Assembly (NCBI GenBank): GCA_944326305.1
Contig: CALVDL010000002.1
Coordinates: 1 to 64,000 of the forward strand
DNA: 64,000 bases
Direction: 5' to 3'
Source: an uncultured Bacteroidales bacterium
Lineage (GTDB): Bacteria > Bacteroidota > Bacteroidia > Bacteroidales > UBA932
Shown: positions 1 through 7,990 of the stretch, piece by piece
How the letters are laid out: each line of letters begins with the position of its first letter
Position numbering within the stretch: the first letter of the stretch is position 1
Program-made: the position numbers and the translations under genes
Notes under the pieces: model-generated
Told to the model about the DNA's origin: nothing
The model's input: only the letters and a program-made list of their open reading frames with translations
The model's database searches: none

Positions 1-37
1 CAATAATTTTACGTAACTCGCTGATTATCATTGTGCG

Positions 38-565
38 CTATATGATGGCGCAAAAAAGTGATGAAGTCAGGAAATAACCGGGGGCATCATAATATCTCGC
101 ATATTCCTCACTGTCTCCCGATGCCGTCACGATTGCCGCCCTGATAACAATATCCGGACGAGTCCGGGTCTGCTTCAGCAGCTGTATATCCGTTGAGATA
201 TAGAGATTTCCAAACTCACTTCCTTTAGTCTTGCCCCCACCGGGTGAATCCTGCCATGCCAATGATTCCGCAGTGTTTGAATAGAACTCCACCACAGGCA
301 TCCACAAAGACAGGTTCACCCGTGGAGAGAAAAGGGGGATATTCAGTTCGGCATACACGGTCCCGGTCAAGTCCCCATGATAGCCTTTATGCAGATCGAA
401 TGCAAGCTCCGAATGAAGCCGCTCGTAAACCACGCCGTCCAGCATTTCAGGGACCGGCATCGCGTTCGGCCCGAAATACAACGGAGAGACTTTGCTGTCC
501 GTTTCTTGCGCCAGGAGATACGGGCAGGACACACACATCAATACAATGATAAAAATCTTCTTCAT
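38..565 (-). CDS. Exported protein of unknown function, possibly truncated
   Basis: This 175-residue protein begins at the ATG of MKKIFIIVLM and has a typical signal peptide ending near LLAQ. The mature part has alternating hydrophobic and polar residues suggesting beta strands (for example GTVYAELNIPLFSPRVNLSL), so an outer-membrane or periplasmic beta protein is plausible. I do not recognise the family with certainty. It ends abruptly in a TAG just after a strand-like stretch (DAPGYF). The same frame stays open beyond that stop to the window edge (RTMIISELRKII), so this may be a gene broken by a nonsense or frameshift mutation. It lies 28 bp downstream of the nucleotidyltransferase gene and is probably co-transcribed with it. 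Confidence 0.5.
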   Translation of the reverse strand: MKKIFIIVLMCVSCPYLLAQETDSKVSPLYFGPNAMPVPEMLDGVVYERLHSELAFDLHKGYHGDLTGTVYAELNIPLFSPRVNLSLWMPVVEFYSNTAESLAWQDSPGGGKTKGSEFGNLYISTDIQLLKQTRTRPDIVIRAAIVTASGDSEEYARYYDAPGYFLTSSLFCAII

Positions 566-593
566 TTTCACGACAGGATAAACAAAAACACCT

Positions 594-1367
594 TCACTGA
601 CAGTCTGCCAGAAAATCAAGGAACCTTTCCGCCTCAGCAAGAGATTCGGGCTTCCCGACATCCATAAGATGGAGGTTGCCGGCCATCACTCCATAGACAG
701 GGTACCGGCCGGCGACTTTCAGGTAGAAATCCATTATAGGGAAACGTTCTCCGAAACCCTCGGATGCAAAAAGAGGGAATACTCTCTCTGAAATGATGTG
801 GATTCCGGAGAATGCCAGACGGCGGCAGGAGGATACATCCAGCCCGGGATAGGGGGAACGGACCTCGCCGGTGGCGGTATTGGTCCATCCTGCCAAACGC
901 ATGTCATCATCGAACAGCAGATAACGGTTTGTCCTGCGCTCGCTTACAAGCAGTGTCGCGAGAGCCCCTCTCCGCTCCTGCGCCATGAACCACCGTATAT
1001 CAAGGTCCGAAAGTATGTCCACATTGTGCACAAGGAAGCTGCCGGAAGAGGCGACATCCGGCTCCCCTGCGGAAGCGAGGAACCTTTCGGCATGGCGTAT
1101 CCCCCCGCCGGTCTCCAAAAGGAGGCCGCGCTCGTCGGATATGTGGACGGAAATGTCCGGATCGTTCATCGAATCTATATAGGATATGACCTGGTCGGCG
1201 AAATGATGTACGTTTACCGTAATGTCATCGATTCCGGCGGCCTTCAGCCGCGAGATAACATGCCACAGGAGCGGTCTTCCGCATACCGGGACAAGGGCCT
1301 TGGGCATAGTATCGGTCAGAGGTTTCAGCCGGGTGCCGAGCCCGGCGGCGAAAATCATTGCTTTCAT
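594..1367 (-). CDS. MurU-like sugar-1-phosphate nucleotidyltransferase
   Basis: The 257-residue protein opens with the nucleotidyltransferase signature (GLGTRLKPLT followed by PKALVPV), which binds the nucleotide triphosphate. A single Rossmann-like NTP_transferase domain fills the whole length, with no left-handed beta-helix domain, as in MurU and related uridylyltransferases. It lies just downstream of an AmgK-like kinase. In organisms with the AmgK/MurU route, the kinase makes MurNAc-1-phosphate and MurU converts it to UDP-MurNAc, bypassing de novo synthesis. The pairing makes that role likely, but a related sugar nucleotidyltransferase activity (HddC or RmlA-like) cannot be excluded from sequence alone. 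Confidence 0.8.
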   Translation of the reverse strand: MKAMIFAAGLGTRLKPLTDTMPKALVPVCGRPLLWHVISRLKAAGIDDITVNVHHFADQVISYIDSMNDPDISVHISDERGLLLETGGGIRHAERFLASAGEPDVASSGSFLVHNVDILSDLDIRWFMAQERRGALATLLVSERRTNRYLLFDDDMRLAGWTNTATGEVRSPYPGLDVSSCRRLAFSGIHIISERVFPLFASEGFGERFPIMDFYLKVAGRYPVYGVMAGNLHLMDVGKPESLAEAERFLDFLADCQ

Positions 1368-1468
1368 AATGGCGTCAGACAGACTGATTCTGATGTAATT
1401 ATTCTGAAAACATGACCGGAATCCGTCATACTGACGTTAAGGATCAGACTGGCGTTTAATCCTGTGGC

Positions 1469-1537
1469 CTAATCCCCGGTCACTTCGTGACAGCCCCTTG
1501 TCAAGGGGCGTCATCCCCCCGCAGGGGGGCCTGCTCC
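1469..1537 (-). repeat. GC-rich dispersed hairpin repeat, copy A
   Basis: Read on the minus strand this stretch starts GGAGCAGGCC, passes a hairpin GCCCCTT-gac-AAGGGGC, then a hairpin GTCAC-gaa-GTGAC, and ends GGGGATTAG. The same order of blocks occurs on the plus strand at 50951-51047, with 23 consecutive identical bases across the two hairpins. The copy overlaps the last codons of the kinase-RapZ gene and supplies its stop codon. It looks like a REP-type non-coding mobile palindrome. Confidence 0.7.
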
Positions 1538-2991
1538 CTGTGGATCAGCCTGACATTCACACTGCCGGATACGGCCAGATGCCTTGCCATGCTTTCGGCG
1601 CAGTAGACCGAACGGTGCTGCCCTCCCGTGCATCCGAAACATACCATCAGATGCGTGAACCCCCTTTCCAAATAACGTTTCACGTGGGCATCCACAAGTG
1701 CATACGCATGCTCCATGAAACGGAGCACCTCTCCGTCCTCCTCAAGGAAACTTATCACCGGGGCGTCCTTCCCGGTCATGGACCTGTAGCGCCCGTACCT
1801 TCCCGGATTGTGTATGGCGCGGCAGTCGAAAACATAGCCGCCCCCGTTGCCGGAAATATCCTCCGGAATGCCTTTCTTATAGGAAAAACTGCAGACAGTC
1901 ACGGTCAAAATGCCGTTCCCTGCGCCAGATGCCGGCACATCAGCACGCCGCTCCGGGATATGCCCGTCCTCAGGCATGAACTTCACCTCACCACTGTCGA
2001 ATGCCCCGACCACCCGCTCAAGGACACTGCCCAGGTACGGGTATGCCTCAAGAGGGGCGGCGAGCAGCTCACGGAGGTTGTCCATAGCGGCCGGAATGCT
2101 CTTCAGAAAATGCTCCTTCCGTTCAAAATACCCCCTGAACCCGTAGGCTCCGAGCACCTGGAGCGTCCGCAGGAGGACGAAAAGCCTCAGCTTTTCATAA
2201 AAATCAACAGGATCAGGAGTACTGTAAGGGGACAATGCCGCAAGATAGGCCTTGATCATTTCATTTTTCAGGTCCTGCGGATACCGGGCCCTCGCCTGCC
2301 ATACGAACGACGCAAGGTCATAATACACCGGACCTCTCATTCCACCCTGAAAATCAATATAATACGGTTTCCCGTCCTTGACCATCACGTTCCGGGACTG
2401 GAAGTCCCTGTAGAGGAACGTATCGGCAGGTACAGAGGCCGCATCATCCCTCAGACGCTCGAAATCGCACTGGAGACGCACTTCGTCGAACTCTATCCCG
2501 ACGGCCTTCAGGAAGCAGTATTTGAAATAGTTGAGGTCGAACATCACCATCCTGCCGTCGAATACGGACGAATGGCGGCACACGCCGAAATCCAGGCCGT
2601 CCGCGCCCTCGAACTGTATTTTCGGGAGCCATGACACTGCCTCAAGAAGAATCTTCCTGTCACGGGGCCCGTAGTCCCCCGAAAGGCGCCCGTCTGAAAC
2701 ATAGCCGAACAGGGTGGTGTCCCCAAGGTCCTCCTGCAGATAATACATCCCGTCCCCGCTTATGCCGTAGACTTCAGGCACCGGTATCCCCTTGCTGCGG
2801 AAATGGTCCGCCATAGCGCAGAAGGCCCTGTTCTCTTCCTGGTCGGTCCCGCATACCCCGACGGCGGAGACTCCGCCGTCCCGCAGGCGGAAATACCGCC
2901 TGTGGCTGCCGGAAACCGGCAGCGGGGACACCGACACCGGCATTGTCCCGAAACGGGCGGTGAAAAGTTGTGACAGAACATTGTTTTCCAT
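1501..2991 (-). CDS. AmgK-like sugar kinase fused to RapZ C-terminal domain
   Basis: Residues 1 to about 335 form an aminoglycoside phosphotransferase-like kinase. The catalytic loop reads FLYRDFQSRNVM and the metal-binding segment IDFQGGMRGPVYYDL, close to the pattern of AmgK, the anomeric MurNAc/GlcNAc kinase of cell-wall recycling. Residues about 360-496 are a RapZ C-terminal domain, including the GCTGGQHRSV motif. In E. coli that domain binds GlmZ/GlmY RNA and senses GlcN6P; here it lacks the usual N-terminal P-loop domain and is attached to a sugar kinase instead. The last nine codons lie in a dispersed GC-rich repeat. A TAATTTTG promoter box lies only 5 bp before the ATG, suggesting a nearly leaderless transcript. 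Confidence 0.8.
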   Translation of the reverse strand: MENNVLSQLFTARFGTMPVSVSPLPVSGSHRRYFRLRDGGVSAVGVCGTDQEENRAFCAMADHFRSKGIPVPEVYGISGDGMYYLQEDLGDTTLFGYVSDGRLSGDYGPRDRKILLEAVSWLPKIQFEGADGLDFGVCRHSSVFDGRMVMFDLNYFKYCFLKAVGIEFDEVRLQCDFERLRDDAASVPADTFLYRDFQSRNVMVKDGKPYYIDFQGGMRGPVYYDLASFVWQARARYPQDLKNEMIKAYLAALSPYSTPDPVDFYEKLRLFVLLRTLQVLGAYGFRGYFERKEHFLKSIPAAMDNLRELLAAPLEAYPYLGSVLERVVGAFDSGEVKFMPEDGHIPERRADVPASGAGNGILTVTVCSFSYKKGIPEDISGNGGGYVFDCRAIHNPGRYGRYRSMTGKDAPVISFLEEDGEVLRFMEHAYALVDAHVKRYLERGFTHLMVCFGCTGGQHRSVYCAESMARHLAVSGSVNVRLIHREQAPLRGDDAP

Positions 2992-2995
2992 GGCA

Positions 2996-3003
2996 CAAAA
3001 TTA
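2996..3003 (-). promoter_or_regulatory. -7 promoter box (TAATTTTG) for kinase-RapZ gene
   Basis: Matches the Bacteroidetes -7 consensus TAnnTTTG on the minus strand. The box ends 4 bp from the ATG at 2991, so transcription would begin at or next to the start codon. It is divergent from the pncB promoter. Confidence 0.55.
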
Positions 3004-3033
3004 TAAAATCCGGCATTGTCTGGCAAAAAAGTG

Positions 3034-3041
3034 TAACTTTG
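3034..3041 (+). promoter_or_regulatory. -7 promoter box (TAACTTTG) for pncB-pncA
   Basis: Matches TAnnTTTG and lies 22 bp before the pncB ATG. The divergent kinase promoter is about 30 bp away, so the -33 regions of the two promoters must overlap. Confidence 0.6.
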
Positions 3042-3062
3042 TGCCGATTTAACCGAAAAAAG

Positions 3063-4547
3063 ATGCTTAATAACGCCTATTGCTCGGACAAGTACCAGTA
3101 CACGATGGGAAAGTCGTTCTATGATTGCGGGATGAAGGACCAGACCGCGATTTTCAACCTTTTTTACCGCAAGGCTCCGGAAAACAACAACTGGGCCGTG
3201 GTCAGCGGTGTGGATGAAGTCCTCGAGATGGTCGCGAGCTTAGGGAACATGCCGGCGGATTTCTTCGGGAAGTTCCTTCCGGGACCGGAATATGCGCAGT
3301 TCAGGGAATACCTCTCGCAGATGAAGTTCACGGGGAACATATACGCGATGAGGGAAGGAGAGATCGTCTTCCCTTCGCAGCCGGTGATCATAGTCGAGGG
3401 GCCACTGATAGAGGCCCAGGTGCTGGAGACGCCGATGCTGTGCATAATGAACCACCAGATGGCTGTGGCCACCAAGGCATCGAGGGTATGCCGGGCGACA
3501 AACAAACCGGTGAGCGAATTCGGATCAAGGCGTGCGCACGGGCCGTGGGCTGCGACTTACGGGGCAAAGGCGGCCATAATAGCAGGCTGCAGCAACACCT
3601 CCAATATCCTCACAGGCGTAATGTTCGACTGCGGTTCCACCGGGACGATGGCCCACAGCTATGTCACCTCTTTCGGATGCTCGGTAGAAGGCGAGCACAA
3701 GGCGTTCGACTCCTATATAAAGACACACAGGAACGAGCCCCTCATCCTCCTCATAGACACTTACGACTCCCTCAAATGCGGCATACTCAACGCGATGCGG
3801 GCATACCGGGAGAACGGCATAGACGACAGCTACCCTTACGGGTACGGCATAAGGCTCGACAGCGGCGACCTTGCATACCTGTCCTGCAAGTGCAGGGAGA
3901 TCCTGGACGAGAACGGTTTCCGCAAATGCAGGATATTCGCCACCAACTCCCTGGACGAGTACATCATCTCCGACCTTGAAAGGCAGGGGGCCTGCATAGA
4001 TTCATACGGGGTGGGCGACGCGATAGCGACCAGCAAGGCCAGCCCGTGCTTCGGGAATGTCTACAAGCTCGTGCAGATAGGCGGGCAGCCGGTGCTCAAG
4101 CGCTCCGAGGACAAGGCCAAGCTCATAAACCCGGGATTCCAGATTACGTACAGGATCACCAGGGACGACCCTGAAAAAGGGCAGGTGTTCAAAGCCGACG
4201 TGACATGCCTGCGCGGGGACACCCTGACGGAGAAGATCGAGGCCGGGGAGACATTCACCATCTACGACGAGAACGACCGCTACAAGTTCAAGACCTTCGA
4301 GGCCGGGACATACACGGCGAAACCGTTGCAGGCCAAGGTGATGGAAAACGGGAAAAGGTGTGTCCCTGTCCATGCGCTGACGGAGAAAAAGGCATATTAC
4401 GACGATACCCTGAAGCACTTCAGCCCGAGCGAGAAACGACTGATCAACCCCCACTACTACAAGGTGGACATCTCCGACTCTCTCTATGACCTCAAGATGG
4501 GGATAATAAACAGACTTGTATCAGAAATCAACAACTTCAGCCTTTGA
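3063..4547 (+). CDS. pncB: Nicotinate phosphoribosyltransferase
   Basis: The 494-residue protein converts nicotinate and PRPP to nicotinate mononucleotide in NAD salvage. It shows the family's EFGSRRAHGP segment and GSTGTMAHSYV, whose histidine is the likely phosphorylated residue, plus the PRPP-site run GIRLDSGDLAYLS. The ATG at 3063 is chosen because the family N-terminus (NAYCSDKYQYTMG) starts there and a promoter box sits just upstream; the reading frame is open farther upstream but has no matching sequence. pncA follows after 5 bp, so the two genes form a nicotinamide-to-NaMN operon. Confidence 0.93.
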   Translation: MLNNAYCSDKYQYTMGKSFYDCGMKDQTAIFNLFYRKAPENNNWAVVSGVDEVLEMVASLGNMPADFFGKFLPGPEYAQFREYLSQMKFTGNIYAMREGEIVFPSQPVIIVEGPLIEAQVLETPMLCIMNHQMAVATKASRVCRATNKPVSEFGSRRAHGPWAATYGAKAAIIAGCSNTSNILTGVMFDCGSTGTMAHSYVTSFGCSVEGEHKAFDSYIKTHRNEPLILLIDTYDSLKCGILNAMRAYRENGIDDSYPYGYGIRLDSGDLAYLSCKCREILDENGFRKCRIFATNSLDEYIISDLERQGACIDSYGVGDAIATSKASPCFGNVYKLVQIGGQPVLKRSEDKAKLINPGFQITYRITRDDPEKGQVFKADVTCLRGDTLTEKIEAGETFTIYDENDRYKFKTFEAGTYTAKPLQAKVMENGKRCVPVHALTEKKAYYDDTLKHFSPSEKRLINPHYYKVDISDSLYDLKMGIINRLVSEINNFSL

Positions 4548-4552
4548 CAGAC

Positions 4553-5146
4553 ATGACAGATTCAGCCCTTGTGATAGTAGACATGCTTTACGACTTCATA
4601 GACGGGTCCCTCGCATGCCAGAATGCAAAAAACGCAGTCAACGAGACGGCCGCATTCATCGACAGGATGACGGCCGGGCAGAGCGGGGACGAAAACGAAA
4701 TACTGGATACCTTCCCCATACTGTTCGTATGCGACCACCACCCGGCGGGGCACTGCTCCTTCACGGGAAACGGAGGTACATGGCCGTCCCACTGCGTCGA
4801 AGGCACACACGGAGGAGCCGTGCATGAAATGCTCCAGCCGTACATGAAAGAGGAGCTCACATTCTACAAAGGCTGCGACAAGGACCGCGAGCAGTACTCC
4901 GGATTCGACGGGACCAACAAGGCCGGACAGTCCCTGGGCGAAATCCTGGAGATGATGGATATAAAGGATGTGTACGTATGCGGAATAGCCACAGAATTCT
5001 GCGTAAAAGAGACATGCCTGGACCTGCAGAAAGCGGGATTCCCGGTCCACCTCATTTCCAGGGCGCTGGGGTATGTGGACCATGAAAACCACCTCAGGAC
5101 CCTCCGGGAACTGGAGGCTTCAGGGATCAGGATTGTGCATAAATAA
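4553..5146 (+). CDS. pncA: Nicotinamidase (isochorismatase family)
   Basis: This 197-residue hydrolase converts nicotinamide to nicotinate. The catalytic triad is visible: Asp in LVIVDMLYDF, Lys in FYKGCDKD, and Cys in IATEFCVKET. The metal-binding segment CDHHPAGHCSF is also present. The ATG at 4553 lies 5 bp after the pncB stop codon, so the product feeds directly into PncB within one operon. The length matches the family. Confidence 0.93.
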   Translation: MTDSALVIVDMLYDFIDGSLACQNAKNAVNETAAFIDRMTAGQSGDENEILDTFPILFVCDHHPAGHCSFTGNGGTWPSHCVEGTHGGAVHEMLQPYMKEELTFYKGCDKDREQYSGFDGTNKAGQSLGEILEMMDIKDVYVCGIATEFCVKETCLDLQKAGFPVHLISRALGYVDHENHLRTLRELEASGIRIVHK

Positions 5147-5178
5147 AATTTTTTAGGCAGTTTCTAAATATTTTTACA

Positions 5179-5186
5179 TACCTTTG
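5179..5186 (+). promoter_or_regulatory. -7 promoter box (TACCTTTG) for the porin gene
   Basis: Matches TAnnTTTG and lies 9 bp before the ATG at 5196, so the 5' leader would be only a few nucleotides long. Confidence 0.6.
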
Positions 5187-5195
5187 CAGGTTCGT

Positions 5196-7976
5196 ATGAA
5201 GAACCTGTTATCTAAAATATGGATTCCTGCGCTGCTGATAGGAATCGCCGCGGTACAGTCTTTCGGGATTGACGCAGCAAGGACAGGCCGACTGAGGTCG
5301 ATTGCCGACTCCCTGCAGCAGGCCAGAAGCACAGACAGTTCTATCATAAGGGAATCAGTTGACACTGAAGCCATGAAGGCTTCAGACAGTGTTGTTTTCA
5401 TACATTCAAACCCGGGGATAGCGGCAGTCATAGGCTCCATTTCAGCGAAAGTGGATTCCGTCAACGCGCTTACAGCAAGGGATACGATCATCCCCCCGGA
5501 TTCACTCCGGCTTACGGACACCCTGCGCTACAGGTACTATGTAGAACTGAAGGACACCCCGACAAGGCTCCAGACCCGGGACTCCCTGATCGAGGCAGGC
5601 GATTCAATACAGCTGCACCTGCTCGACTCCCTGTACACAAAGGATTCCACGGACATTGCCATCCGGGACTCCCTCGCCTGGTTCGGCAGCCTCTCCCGCA
5701 AGGAGCAGAAAAAGGTCATCAAGGAACAGCAGCTGCCGATACTTATGGCAAGGGCGGACAGCATCCTGAACAGGAGGGACAGCATCCTCGCCGCAAGGGA
5801 CAGCGTGATAGCGGCCACCCCGAGGATACTGGAAACTTTTGCAGTGCCCGACTCCATGCAGTACAAGAGGCTGATAACCTGGACGCATGACATGTACTTC
5901 AACAACATCGAACTGCATGAGCAGGACACCACGTACAATTACCATTTCAACGACTACCCCTTCTATAAAGAAGACGTGAACGTATCCTATCTGGGAGTGA
6001 TCGGCTCCCCGGTACAGACATACAACTATTTCAAGCGGGAGGAGGAAGAGAACGTCGTATTCTATTCTCCGTACAGGATATACAATTACTCCCCTGACAA
6101 CCTCCCGATGTTCAACACAAAGACACCTTACACTGAACTCGCCTACTGGGGCACCCTTTTCGCCAATCAGGAGAAGGAGGAGTCCGACATCAAGATACTC
6201 ACCACCCAGAACATACTCCCCGAGCTGAACGTCACCCTCGAATACCACAGGTACGGTGGCAACGGCATGCTGAAGAGGGAGGACGTCGACAACAGGACAT
6301 TCGTCGCCTCCACAAACTACATGGGGAAAAGATACCTGATGCATGCCGGCTACATCTACAACAAGATTGAAAAGAGCGAGAACGGAGGAATTGTAGACAA
6401 TACCTGGATCAGGGACACCACTGTGGATGTAAGGGAGGTGGACGTGCATCTCCAGAGTGCGTCAAACACTGTGAAGAAGAACACCGTATTCCTCGACCAG
6501 ACATACAGGATCCCGTTCAACTTCATCAACAATATCGGAAAGAAAAAGGAAATGAAGGCAGAGCAGGCCAGGCGTGACAGCATAATGGCCTCCGGAGACA
6601 GCACTGCCATCAGTGAATACCTCGAAATGGAACAGGAGAGGCTGGCTCTTGAAGCCTCTGCAGAAGAGGCAGACACAGTGGACAGGGACATCACCACTGC
6701 CTTTATAGGACACAGCTCTGAATACTCCGTGTTCACCAAGATGTACACGGACGAAATAGATTCCGGCGAGAGCGGCCAGTACGGAAGGGACCTGTACAAC
6801 AACCGGTTCTACCTCAACCCTACAAGCACGGCTGACTCGCAGCGTGTGATGAAGTTCGAGAACAGGCTCTTCATAAGGCTGCAGCCGTGGTCGGACGATG
6901 GTGTAGTATCGAAGCTGGACGTCGGGATAGGAGACAAGCTGCTGCACTACTATGACTTCAGCAGGACACAGAACTACCTTTCGAAGGGCACTAACGTGGT
7001 GAGGAACTCGGTCTACCTTTATGCCGGGGCGCAGGGCCAGATCAAAAAGTTCATGAAATGGGACGCTATGGGACGATACACCTTCCTCGGGGCCGAGATC
7101 AATGACTTCATGGTGGATGCGAACCTCGGATTCAACATCTTCCCGTTCAGGAAGGCCAGGAAGAGCCCTGTGAGCTTCAACGCCCACTTCAACACCTCCC
7201 TGAAAGAGCCGGACTGGTACCAGCAGCACTACCTGTCGAACCATTACAGGTGGGACAACAGTTTCGGGAAAATCTCCGAAACCCGCATTGAGGCCAGCGC
7301 GGCAATACCGCACTGGAAACTGAAGGCGACATTCGGATACGCACTGTTAAGCAACAACATATATTATGATACTGAAGGTATAGTAAGACAGAACGCCACC
7401 CCGATGAGCGTAATGACAGCTTCCCTTTCGAAAAATTTCCGGCTGTGGAAGTTCCATTTCGACCATCAGGCCCTGTTCCAGCTTTCATCGAACACCGATG
7501 TGCTCCCGCTGCCTACCCTCGCACTGAACTTCAGATACTATTTCCAGTTCGATGTAGTGAAGAAGGTCATGCAGATGCAGATAGGCGCGAACGCATGGTA
7601 CACGACCCGCTGGTATGCCCCGGCATACAGCCCGGCCCTCGGCCTGTTCCACAACCAGACCGAGGAGCGGTACGGGAACAGCCCGTATATTGATGCGTTC
7701 GTGAACATCCAGTGGAAAAGGGCATGCATATTCGTGAAGCTGGTCAATGCCGGGATGGGATGGCCGGAAAGGTCCGTGGACTATTTCGGAGCCCACCATT
7801 ACATCAGGCCGCAGCGGGCCATCAAATTCGGGATATTCTGGCCTTTCTATATCCAGTCAGGTAAAAATGCCTCAGTAGGAGGAGCATCCGCCGGAGAAGG
7901 CGGACGAAGCTCTTCAGGACTGTCATCCGGAGGAAGTTTTTCTTCCAGTGGCATAAATACTGCAGAGGCGCTATAA
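5196..7976 (+). CDS. Putative porin (Porin_10-like outer-membrane beta-barrel)
   Basis: The 926-residue protein has a signal peptide (MKNLLSKIWIPALLIGIAAV), then about 180 residues rich in repeated DS pairs (RDSIL, RDSLI) likely to be extended or coiled. The remainder looks like a beta-barrel with many aromatic residues and alternating strands. The segment from YKRLITWTHDMYFNN to TYRIPF resembles the Bacteroidetes putative porin family PF14121. A second low-complexity patch at about 455-500 (EMEQERLALEASAEEAD) could be a periplasmic loop. The C-terminus is a Gly/Ser-rich tail after WPFYIQSGK. Substrate unknown. The transglycosylase gene follows after 14 bp. Confidence 0.75.
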   Translation: MKNLLSKIWIPALLIGIAAVQSFGIDAARTGRLRSIADSLQQARSTDSSIIRESVDTEAMKASDSVVFIHSNPGIAAVIGSISAKVDSVNALTARDTIIPPDSLRLTDTLRYRYYVELKDTPTRLQTRDSLIEAGDSIQLHLLDSLYTKDSTDIAIRDSLAWFGSLSRKEQKKVIKEQQLPILMARADSILNRRDSILAARDSVIAATPRILETFAVPDSMQYKRLITWTHDMYFNNIELHEQDTTYNYHFNDYPFYKEDVNVSYLGVIGSPVQTYNYFKREEEENVVFYSPYRIYNYSPDNLPMFNTKTPYTELAYWGTLFANQEKEESDIKILTTQNILPELNVTLEYHRYGGNGMLKREDVDNRTFVASTNYMGKRYLMHAGYIYNKIEKSENGGIVDNTWIRDTTVDVREVDVHLQSASNTVKKNTVFLDQTYRIPFNFINNIGKKKEMKAEQARRDSIMASGDSTAISEYLEMEQERLALEASAEEADTVDRDITTAFIGHSSEYSVFTKMYTDEIDSGESGQYGRDLYNNRFYLNPTSTADSQRVMKFENRLFIRLQPWSDDGVVSKLDVGIGDKLLHYYDFSRTQNYLSKGTNVVRNSVYLYAGAQGQIKKFMKWDAMGRYTFLGAEINDFMVDANLGFNIFPFRKARKSPVSFNAHFNTSLKEPDWYQQHYLSNHYRWDNSFGKISETRIEASAAIPHWKLKATFGYALLSNNIYYDTEGIVRQNATPMSVMTASLSKNFRLWKFHFDHQALFQLSSNTDVLPLPTLALNFRYYFQFDVVKKVMQMQIGANAWYTTRWYAPAYSPALGLFHNQTEERYGNSPYIDAFVNIQWKRACIFVKLVNAGMGWPERSVDYFGAHHYIRPQRAIKFGIFWPFYIQSGKNASVGGASAGEGGRSSSGLSSGGSFSSSGINTAEAL

Positions 7977-7990
7977 GCAGATAAATTATT

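Noticed and set aside
1910-2634. Long plus-strand reading frame opposite the kinase gene
   Set aside because: It is an antisense shadow of a well-supported coding region with clear motifs on the minus strand.
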